Shown: positions 47,994-59,900 of the stretch, piece after piece
How the letters are laid out: the number at the start of each line of letters is the position of its first letter
Numbering within the stretch: position 1 is the stretch's first letter
DNA from: Tridacna crocea
Lineage: Eukaryota > Mollusca > Bivalvia > Cardiida > Cardiidae
Assembly: GCA_943736015.1 (NCBI GenBank)
Contig: OX031059.1
Coordinates: forward strand, 20,274,001 to 20,338,000
Length of the DNA: 64,000 nt
Direction: 5' to 3'
Notes under the pieces: generated by a model
Databases searched by the model: none
What the model was told of the DNA's origin: nothing
What the model saw: the letters and a program-made list of their open reading frames with translations, nothing else
Translations under genes and position numbers: made by a program

Positions 47994-50900
47994 GTAGGTA
48001 AATGTCAGTTTTCATTAGCAGATTTTTTAACAAATTATGAAATTGATGTGAATGTGAACCTATATCAAAAGTTGTCTTCTGTTACAGTATCTAATACCCT
48101 AGCACAGCGCTCTCTTAGCTCTTTTCCAAACGACAAATATCAGACTCTTCCAAATTCAAAGAGTTGGCAGATGATATTGTAAAAAGCTGCAAAAATGGTG
48201 GAAAATTCTCTAGTAGTAGGAAAAAGTATTTAATAAAGAAGAAGTTGCTTATACCGAGCAATTTCTCCTTATCCAACATGTTTTTCCAAAAGAATTTGAC
48301 AACACATGTGATAACCAGTGTTTGTTTGGGAAAGTGTTGAAAGCAGGGCTAAGTTACTAAAACGTTGCTGTCCTAGGAGAGTATGATTCAAGAGGACGTA
48401 AGTTTGCAAGGCATGCTTTCAATTTAAACAAGTCTAAGACTGTACTGTTTTTTTGAACGGTGTTGATAAAGAATCGTGGTTTTGCATCGCGCTTTATGAA
48501 CAACATAGCGAAAGAGTGGCCTCTCTCCAGTTTTTTTTTCCACAAATTAAATTTATGCAGAGCTCGTTGAGAAATAAACAAAGGAGTTCTAAAGTATCTT
48601 TGTTTTAAAAATTAAACTTAGAAAGAACTAACCAATGATGGTCAGATACAATCATAACCATAATACCCGTTCTTCGGCGGATTTTAGCAGAGGTCATTCA
48701 ACAAAAAAAAACACACACACACACAAATAGTAAGAAAAACTATCTATTAAATATCAAAATGATAATTAAACCTGTGTACGAAGTTTGTACGAAATGACCA
48801 AATTAGAAAGTAATAGTAGGTACGAAATGACCAAAGTCGCACGAAATGACATAGGTACGAAATTAACAAGGTACGAAATGACTGGAAAACTGTACAGCCT
48901 TGACCAATGGAAACAAGGCATTTATGTGGACGAGTCCATTTCTCACGAATAACGAAAATAAAAGTAAAAAGTGGGCGGGTTTTTTGATGTTGTAACTATT
49001 TACAGAACAAAAATAGTATCGTATTGTAATTTCGTAGTTTAAGAATGAATTAAAAAGCCAGTTTAAGGCGAAGTAGAAAGATTCCTTGTTAACCTAACAC
49101 CCCTATAAAAATGAAATTCCCACTATCCATGTCCTAACTCAAAAAACTATTAAAAATATAGTCGCGCGCTTCTGCGCGGCGACTAATGACATTGGCTCAG
49201 TGTCTTCCTATTAATAATGCTTAGGATTAAACGACGTCCGTGTACATTTGAAAAGACTTGCTTTAAAATAGAGAGATCCAGACTCATTCCTAACACAACA
49301 GGCTGGATTGGAGAGGCTCTTGAACAGACCATCTTCAAGCAGCCTAGCTTCGGAGAGGCTCAGACTAAATTCCAAGCCCGATAGGCTGACTCGGGGAGCT
49401 GCTTCAACACGTCCATTGCAGACCTAGCCTCAAACGGATACGTTCCAAGCAGCTCGAAGCTGAGAAGTTTTGTCTTACAAGTCCAGCAGGAGGGTTGAAC
49501 AGCTCGGTCTGAAACAGAGACCGACTGCGGTTCACATGACACCGTTCCTCGCCTGCTTCATGCAGATTTGAAGTAACCAGCTTGTTCTCTTTTTCCAACA
49601 ATGTTTTCTACCCTCTATAAAACAAATTTCAAATTTTCAGTCACGTTTGCAAATGTCTGCAAATGCTTTCGATTTGGACAAGCCTAAGATATTGTCGTTT
49701 GGTAAAGAGTTAAGCAAGGTTCATATCCGTCTGTTTAAACCAATGACAGAAGTCTGAGTTGGGCACTTTGTCTTCATAGACTGTATTAGTCAGTAGTTTG
49801 TCGTCCGACGGATAATCTATTAAGACAGTATTTTGATGCTTTGTAGACTGTATTAGTCAGTAGTTTGTCGTCCGACGGATAATTTATTAAGACAGTATTT
49901 TGATGCTTTTGTGATTTTAGTTTCAAATCAGTTGAGGCCAGATAGCCTGAGGAAAATTCTATATATCACCAGAACTGTACATATTCCCTGGTAAGACATT
50001 GGCACCTGAAAAACAAACCCACTCATCATCATCATCATTATTATCATCATCAACAACAACAACATATCTCTTGACAGATTCAAATCTTTGAAACAAATAT
50101 TTTGTACACAAGAGCACGTGATAAAAAAAAATTCGTACTTCGATCCTATTAACCCTTTACCAGATGACAAAATTTTAGACTGGTTCAAATTGAAAGCACT
50201 TGCAGATCACAAAATAAACTTAACTCAAAAATTGAAATTTGTGTCCGGCAGGGCGGAAAACATTGCGGGAAAAGGAGAAAATGCTGCATGGTTATCAGCA
50301 TTTTCTTCTTTTCCCACAATGTTTTCAAAAGTTTTCTCTTGTAGGGGCGTTAAAAGTCGTCATTGTGTGGAAAAAGGTTAAAGACGCGGTGCAGTAGGTG
50401 GGAATGCCTTTGCATATTACCCGACTGAAATTACACGTCCTATCCCGAACGCAACCCCTTTTACGACTTTGTTTTACGGGGTAATTAAGACTTTCTTAGA
50501 ACAGGTTTGGTGAGACAGGGGATTCAGACATTATCAGGCAAAAACAACACGTTCTACCCCGACCGCAACACATTTTCCGATCATATCAGAACGGGGTAAG
50601 ACGCTCTAAGATCTAGTTTGGTGTGACGGGGGCTTTACACCGAGGGATCAAATGTAGTTTGCCTGAGATAAGTGTTCGTGAACTGAATAAGTTTGTGGAC
50701 ATGCTTAACAGTACTTTCAACTAAAAGCGTCTTTTCTACTGGACACTTAGACCATTTGTTGAGAATACTTAGTGAGAATTGTTTGATAATTACCTATTAG
50801 CGCCATGGACCGACGTACAGTCTCGCAAATAAGAAGCTACCGTCACTGTACGCCCGAAATCAGCTGCGGTAAATAAATATGATAAGACAGGCTGGTACGT

Positions 50901-53900
50901 CAGTTCTAGCAAATATAAACTCTTTGAACTTTTCAAAGATGTTACTTGGCATAAATTTTTATTCTCACCACACATTTTTATTTTTTCGTGTGAATTTTCA
51001 TATTTATGTGAGTGATTTTAGGATTAGAGCCTTCCACAACTCAGAAATTATGCTTGCATAATACTATCATATGGTTAACTCATCTTGTATCTTGAACGTT
51101 TGTAATATATCACCTTTGGAAATTTGATAAGAATTAAAACTTCTAACACATTATCCACCAGGCGACTCTCAGAACTATCAGTCCTTTGATTCCATTTTGT
51201 TTTCAAAACCCTCTTCCTCAGAGACTTAAATCAAAATGTAACAACAGAAACCAGAGTTTTAGCAGTCCCCTTCCCTCCAACACCGAGATCAGGGCCTTTG
51301 AAACATCATGGGAAAAGGAACTAAAGGCCCAGAAAGGACCTGAAATTGGTCTACTGGCAAATCTTTGCTTTTATGGCAGCAAACATTATGAAACCATGAT
51401 GCAAAAAGAAGAAAAAAAAACAAAAAAACACACACAGATTAAAACAGGGAACGCCCACTATCACATAAACAAGAAATCAAAATTTTAAACTTGAAATGGC
51501 TACTCTTCCTATACTGTTTGTTGGATTTTTTTTTTTTTTTTTTTTCAAAATCAATAGGGTTGAAGCTATTGATGAGATAAACTGTGCAAGTCTCACTAAA
51601 ATCTGACCACAAATGCAGACTTTATCATATAAACAAGAAATGAAGATTTTTAACGTTAAATGGCTACTTTTTGCATATTGTTTGTTGGAATCAATAGGGT
51701 TTAAGCTATTGAGGAGATAAACAGTGCATGTTTCATGGAAATCTGACCACAAATGCGGACTTTATAGCATAAACAAGAAAGGAAAACTTTCAACTTGAAA
51801 TGTCTACTTTTCCAATGCTGATAGTTGGATGTTTCTCAAAATCAATACAGTTGAACCTATTGATAATATAAAAAAAACTGCAAGTGTCATGGAAATGGGA
51901 TAAAAAATGCAGGCTTTATCACATAAACAAGAAAAAGAATAACAGATGGACAAACAGACAGACGGAGAGATACACGGACAGACACACGAAATGCTGGTAA
52001 CCAACATTTTCTCCTTTTCCCACAACATTTTCTACCATTCCAAAATCAAATTATAATTCTTGAGTCACTTTTGTTGTCTGTAAATGCTTTTAATTTGGAC
52101 TAGTCCAAAGTTTTGTCATTTGGTAAAGAGTTGAGTGTACTCCGTTAGCCTTTAGAATGAAATGACAGTTTCAAGTATACAGTACAGCCCATAATTTTGT
52201 TTTTTAACCCATTACCACACAATCCCTACTTTTGACGACCATGAAAAAGAAGCCTTTAGAAAACATTGTGGGAAAAGGAGAAAATGCTGGTTACCAGCAT
52301 TTTCTCCTTTTCCCCACAATGTTTTCTACCTTTCACAAAACAAATTTCAAATTTTCAGTCACATTTATTTTGTCGTCTGCAAATGCTTTCAATTTGAACA
52401 AGTCTGTAATATTGTCGTTTGGTAATGAGTTAAGGTAACATTTTTGGGAAATAAAACATTCGTAATTTGACAGTGTGGATCCACGATCAGACTGTACATT
52501 CTTTGCAGTCTGTTCCTGATCTACGTTGTATGCGAGTGATGTGTGTCTTGACTTGCATTTAGCTGCCTGGGGCTGGATACACTTTAGCAAAGTGTACTAC
52601 TCTACAGTGTTTCTGGGTATATAATCCTTTTCTCATGCACAAGAGTATGGCTCTGCTGTAGGATCCGGCAAATACCCACTTTCCCGCATGGCTCCTGTTA
52701 CTTGAACTGCGTTAATCCATAACAAGAGACATGGAAAATTAGATTGTAGAAATGTTAGTTAAAGGCGGCTCTTCAGATTTTGGGACAAACATTTTACAAA
52801 AATGCAAAAAAATCATCTTTAATGGAATTTAAGCGTTTTGAGTCATGTGCTAGTCACTTGACATTCCCAAAATGCTTTATTGATTTTTGGTGCGAAATCT
52901 AAAAATACCTTAAGAGGCTACGTAGCCATTTAAGGGAACACCATCATTTTTTTTTTTTTTTTTTTTTTCTTGTAATTTTATAGATCTTAATTATTTATGA
53001 TTTGTATTTTTTCATACGAATTGCAGTGATATATATATTTTTTAATTTGGTGAGATGTAAAAATTCTAAATAACCACCTTTAACCTGCAGACAAATGAAG
53101 GGTTGCCGTTTGACAATGCAAGTAGACAGTAGCACTGCCCAGCATCACAACAATTCTGTCAATAACAGGGGTTGCTACATACACAAGGACCTCAGATCTT
53201 CACCATATAGGGGCAAAACACCTGAAGTTCCATGAGTTTGCCAAAGTTAATCATAAAGGATCATTCAGACAGATGGCTTACCGTTATATATTTTCACAAG
53301 TACAATTACAAGGTAGTGACAATATTTGGTGGAAATTATTGACAAAGATGGGCGCGCACATCCCTGTAGTCTCATCTTTGTCAGCACCTCCTGGTCAGTT
53401 GTTCAAATATTCAAGACAAACCTGCAGAATGTACAGGCTAATCTTGCATCTACACAGTCCAATAAGGAATATATCTTTTTAATAAAATTAACATTTAAAA
53501 TATGCTCACAAAAAGTGCTTAGTTTTTCGTGGGGATATTTTTGACACAGACATTTTTCTTTACCAGGTGACAAAATTGTAGCTTTGTCCAAACTGAAAGG
53601 TCTTGCAGACGACAACTCCAATGTGGCTCAAATGGTGCAATTTCTCTTCTTTATGGCTGAAAACATTGTGGGAAAAGGAGAAAACGCTGTTTATCAGCAT
53701 TTTTCCTTTTCCCACAATGTTTTCAAAAGGCTTCTTTTCCAGGGTGTTACAAGTCCTCAATATGTGGTAAGGGGTTAATAAGCACAAAAATTAGCCCAGT
53801 CTTGATGGAACCAAGAAGCAGTGCTTGTGATGTGACTGAAATCGTGTTGAAGGCGGCATAAAACACCATCAATCTATCAATAAATCAACCTATCAGTCTT

Positions 53901-56900
53901 TGTGGTATCTGAATATAGTTAAGTTTACAAAATTGTAAATAGTCAAACCATCTTAGATCGACAAAGGGCAAAGTGAATGAAAAAGGTGTGTCTGTGAGGT
54001 GATTGAAATAATGTAGAAAGTGGCGTAAAGCATCAATCGGTCAATGTTTGCTGTTTTTTAATTGCAGTTATGTTTAAAAAGTTGGATCTAGTCTAAATAT
54101 TTCATTTGGATAAAAGGTGAAGTATATCAGTGTTTTCATTGTGAGTATTGGGTGTGAAATGTTTCCATATGTTTTGGGTCTTGATTACTCGTTGTTGTGC
54201 AATTTGATTAGACTGTGACCACAATTCATGGAAAACATACACACAGTTTATGGTGATCAGTTGAGCTGTGATAACTTGGCATTCTAAATATCCATTACAA
54301 CAGGGTCTTAAACTGGTAGCACTAGGAACTTGTGGGCAAGTAAGTTCAGCAGAATTATTTTCAACCTGTTCTTTTTTACTAACATATAACAATAAATCAC
54401 TATTCTTTTTTACTGACATTATAACAATAAATCACATCTTCTTTGGCAGAAATCATTATTACTTTGCTATTTAGTCATTTCTGTTTATCCGCATACCCAT
54501 CATTAATATTGAAGTATAGTTGCTAAATAATTAAAATTGGTTCTAGCATGGATCAGCAAGAAAGTGTACGGTAGGTCTAGTAACCTGGAGGCCCTTAGCC
54601 TGAATTAAAGCACTGAACTTTTCGCAAGATTGTCCATAGGCAAAGCATTTCAGGGTCCTGGCCTAGAACTAAAAAAAAGATTGTGTGCACTAGAGGCCAC
54701 ATTTTCAGCCCGATACTCAAGATCTAGGTCAGAAAGGTATTTTGAAAATCTCAGACATCAAAAAGAAGGTCACTGAGCCAAATCCTAGTAAAAATTTGTG
54801 TGCAGTCTAGATGCCTAAGTTATCAGACCTATCCAACAGTGGTGAGTTTAAAAGGCAGACTGTCACAGAATTTGCTGTTTAAATCCATTTTTCTTGCGCA
54901 ATTCTACTGATAAACAGTCTGTTTCGTCTTGGTTTTGTAAATAAAGCGAAATCAAAAAACCGAAACAGGAAGAAGACATGGTTTATTTTTATATCACGAA
55001 TATCAGAAAAATATTTGTTAAATCAATTTGCCATGCAAATGACCCCTCAAAATGACCATCATGTAAAGCATAATTATGAGGTTGAGAACGTGGTGGCTTT
55101 TTTACTTGTTTGTTTACATGTACCAAAATGTATTGAAACTAAAAGCCAATAAACTATTTGAAAATACTGATGCTGACCTCTCCTGGAAAAAAAGAAGCCA
55201 ACTTGTTTCATGAAACTTGGCCCTGGCCTTTGGCAGACGATATACTTGTATAAATGTGTATAACACAAGAGGTCCATTTGTTTTGTTTTTCATCAAGGCA
55301 TTTCCTGGGTGATGAATAACAAATTCTTAAAGTTGCACTATGACAAGCTGTTCTACAAAACTTGACAACATGTCAAAAGAGGAGGAAACTTCTGTTTCTC
55401 CACAAGAGGCCTTCTACTGAAATTTTTAATTTCATTCTTAATGTTGCTTTCATTTGGGTGTAAATATTAAAGGCATGGTTGGTTGCAAAATTTAGAGCAT
55501 CTCATGATATTGTGAAAATCAATATACCATTTATGTATAACCATGGATCAGGCGGAAAAAATGGGGGAAAAGTATTCAGTAATGGACATTATATAGTTGA
55601 TGTATTCCTTTGACTAATGAACATTTTTGTTTTTGAATATATTAAGGGAAAACTACTACATTCTTAGAACTAGACATCAAAATAGTTGGTGTATGTGATT
55701 AGTATATATTGTATTCATTGACCGTAAATTGAAAGTAAAGAAAGGAAATCTTTTATTAAGTAGGCGATGACCTTCGGAGGAAAAGGACAAACAGACCACT
55801 GGAGACACAGACTACCAAAGAGGCCAGAGGGTAATGGTTACCTGATAATGGTGAAGTTGTTTCAAATTATTTTTTTTATGTTTTTCTCCACCATGCAAGC
55901 TCCTAATGAATGAATGAATGAATGACTGTTGTTTTATGGCGCATCGATGCATGCTCCTGTAGGGAGATGTTTACACCTGCAAGTTTAAGAAATTAGTTAA
56001 ATGAAGAATCAGATTTGCAGAAAAGCTTTCATTTTTTTAAATCACCTTCTTTTGCATTGGCATTGTTTACACAAGAAGTATGGAGTGGACTCTTCAAAAC
56101 TTCTTCCTGGTCAGTTGTTTTTAGTGGGGTTCATCTACCATCCTTGCTGGCCTTGGGTGTTCCATACTTTCTCGTGTCTTCAAATGTTTGCCCCGGAAAT
56201 AACTGCAGTCACTATGGATAAGTCAACAGATGCTGAGAGATAAAATATCAGTTGAATATTGCATCTAGTCCACAATTTGTGTTTCAAATTCATATTGTTA
56301 GGATCCACACATCATATTACTCTTTTAGTTTCTCAGTCTGAAAATAACTGCAGTCTTAATGATTAAGTGAATAGATACTGAGAGATGAATAAAAATTTGC
56401 TAGAACACACATACAGTGTAATTGCTTGGCAAAGGTGGTGGCGTTTGTACTTTGTTGACTTACTGGTTGACCACAGAGCCTGGTCTGTAAAACTGCTTAT
56501 TTCAAGGGTTTATCAGCAAAGAAAGGGGTATAGGGCATTTCACTCTTTCTTTTAAGTTTCCAACAATGTAGACTTATGTTGTGCTACAATTCTACTGCAT
56601 GGATATGCACCAATTCATGAAGTCAGTCCGGATTGTTATGCAACCTCCTCATACAGAAACCCAGTAAAGTCTAATGTCTTCTATGTTCAAATGACAAGAC
56701 GGTACATTTTTTCCCTTTATTTACATTTGTGTGTAGAAGGGGACAAAGGGGGGAGTGGGGGATTCTTTTTCTTTCTACCTACAGATCTCATGAACAATAA
56801 CAACAGATTTGATGAACAAAGTAGGATTGTGTGTGAACAGACTTGCATTATACTTGAAAAATGCTCTACTCACGAAGATGTGGAGAGACGGCTATGAAAT

Positions 56901-59900
56901 TGAAAATCAGCAAAGACTGCCACTGGCGAAGATAATAAAAAGTTTATTTCATCTACCCTTAACTTTTTCATATAATGTATATGTGTGTGTATATGTGCGT
57001 CTTAAGATTTGTAAAGGCAAATTTCTCCTTGTTTCAAGTTACCAACATTATTTAAACAAATAATTTTTGCTTCTTATTTGGTTACAGAAGCTAGCCTACA
57101 GAATGACGCCCAAACACAGTGCTTTTTCTTGATTGGATTGAACATGTTAATACTTTCTCCCAAAATATTGTATCTCTCATACAGTTTAAAAAGAAAAAAA
57201 AAACAATCTGTTTTACTATTAGTGAGCGGAATACACAATTACGAAAAAATATAAGTGGTGTGAAATAGAAATAACTCATGAATTCCTTCCTGCTCAGACA
57301 GAAAAGCTGTTCTACAAAACTTGACATGTCAAAGGAGGAGGAAACTTCTGTTTCTCCAAACGAGGCCTTCAATGGAAATCTTTTAATTTCATTCTTAATG
57401 TTGTTTTCATTTGGGTGTAAATATTAAAGGCATGGTTGTTTGCAAGATTTAGAGCATCTCATGATATTGTGAAAATCAATATGCCATTTATGTATAACCA
57501 TGGATCAGGCGGAAAAATTGGGGGAAAAGTATTCACTAATGGACATATGAAGTATATAGTTGATGTATTCCTTTGTAATGGACATTTTGTTTTTGAATAT
57601 ATTGAGGAAAAACTACGATATTTTTAGAACTAGACATCAAAATAGTTGGTGTATGTGATTAGTATATATTGTATTCATTGACCGTAAAGAAAGGAAATCT
57701 TGTTTCTTAATTTAAGTAGGTGACGAACTTCCGAGGAAGAGGACAAACAGACCCCTGGAGACACAGATTACCAAAGAAGAGGCCAGAGGGTAATGGTTAC
57801 CTGATAATGGGTGAAGCCGTTTCAAATAATTTTTATATATTTTTCTCCATCATGCATGCTCCTGTAGGGAGATGTTTACACTTGTAATTTAAAGAAATTA
57901 GTTACATGAAGAATCAGCTTTGCAGAGAAGCTTTCAATTTTTTGATAACCTTCTATTGCAATGGCATTGTTCACGCAAGAAGTATGGAGTGGACTCTTCA
58001 AAACTTCTTCCTGGTCAGTTGTTTTTAGTGGGGTTCATCTACCATCCTTGCTGGCTTTGGGTGTTCCATACTTTCTTGTGTTTTCAAATGCTTTCCTCCG
58101 AAAATAACTGCAGGCACTATGGATAAGTCAACGAATGCTGAGAGATTAAATTTCAGTTGAATACTGCATTTAGTCAACAATCTGTGTGTTTCAAATTCAT
58201 ATTGTCAGAGCCCACTCATCATATTACTCTTGCGTTTCTCGGTCTGAAAATGACTGCAGTCTTGATGATTAAGTGAACAGATATTGAGACGAATAAGACT
58301 TTGGATAAAAACTGTGTTACGTCTACAATGTGTGTATATGAAAATCTAGTTGTCAAAATCCTCACATCCTATTAATTTTGAGTTTCTTGGTTGGAAAATT
58401 ACTGAAGTATTCATGTTTAAGTCAACAGGTACTGAGAGATGAAGGATACGGATAAGAAATGTGTTAAGTCCATACTTTTTGCATGTCAAATTTATTATAA
58501 CCAAGACCCACACATCCTTAAGGTCCTCAGTTTTTCAATTCTAAAATGATTACGGTCTCAACATATCCAATTGTTTTGAAGCACATTCTTTTCTCAAAAG
58601 TAGGGATGAAATCAATGCAAAAAGCTTAGTATGGCTATATGTTTTCAGCCAGAACACACATATTTGCTTAGCGAAGGTGGTTAAGTTTGTACTTTGTTAA
58701 CTCACTGGTTGACCACAGAACCTGGTCTGTAAAATTGCTCATTTCAAGGGTTTATCAGTAAAGAAAGGGATATATGGCCTTATGCTCTTTAAGTTTCCAA
58801 CAATGTAGACTTACGTTGTGCTTCAAATCTACTGCATGGATATGCACCCATGCATGAAGTCAGTCAGGAGTGTTATGCAACCTCCTCGAACAGAAACCCA
58901 GCAGTAAAGTCTGGTGAGTTGTCTTCTATGCTCAAATGGCAATACTGTAAATAGCTTCCCTTTATTTGCATTTGAGTCTGGAAGGGGACAACTGGGGGGG
59001 GGGGAAGATTCCTTTTCTTTCTACCTACAGATTTGATATGCAATCACTACAGATTTGATGAACAATGTAGGACTGTGTGTGAAGAGACTCCTAAACCATT
59101 GTGTTTCTCATTATAGATCTACAATTTTAAAATCATTTCATCCTTTTTGCTATGAAAGATACCCTACTCATGAAGGTGTGGAGACACAGCTAAGAAATTG
59201 AAAATAAGCAAAGACTGCCACTGGGGAAGGTAATAAACAGTTTATTTCATCTACCCTTTCCTTTTTCATACCTAATGTGTATGTGGGTATATATGTGTGT
59301 CTAAAGATTTGTATATAGGCAAATCTCTCCTCAATCCAAGTTTCCAATATTATGGAAACAAAAAAATTTGCCTTCTAATTTGGTTACAGAAGCTAGCCTA
59401 GAGAATGACGCCCAAACACTGGGCTTTTTCTTATTTGGTTAGGTACACATGTTGATAATTTCTCCCATACTATTGTATTTCTCATTATGCAATTAAAAAA
59501 ACTAATCTGTTTTGCTATTACTGTGCTGAATACACAGTTACAAAAAGATATCAGTGGTTGGAAATACAGATAACTCACAAATTCCTACCCGCTAAGACAG
59601 AAAAGCTGTTCTACAAAACTTGAAAACATGTCAAAGGAGAAGGAAACTTCTGTTTCTCCACACGAAGCCTTCTATGGAAATCTTTCAATTTCATTCTTAA
59701 TGTTGCTTTCATTTGGGTGTAAATATCAAAGGCATGGTTGTTTGAACAACTTGGAGTATCTCATGATATTATGAAAATCGATTAGCCATTTATGTATTAA
59801 CATTGATCAGGCGGAAAAACTTGGAAAAAAATATTCAAAAGTGGACAAATGAAGTAGATCTGTATAGTTGATGTATTCCTTTGACTAATGAACATTTTGT

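Noticed and set aside
56001-58126. Conserved ORF KYGVDSSKLLPGQLFLVGFI in array units 1 and 2
   Set aside because: The third unit has an in-frame TAA at the matching place, and differences look neutral; similarity comes from DNA duplication.
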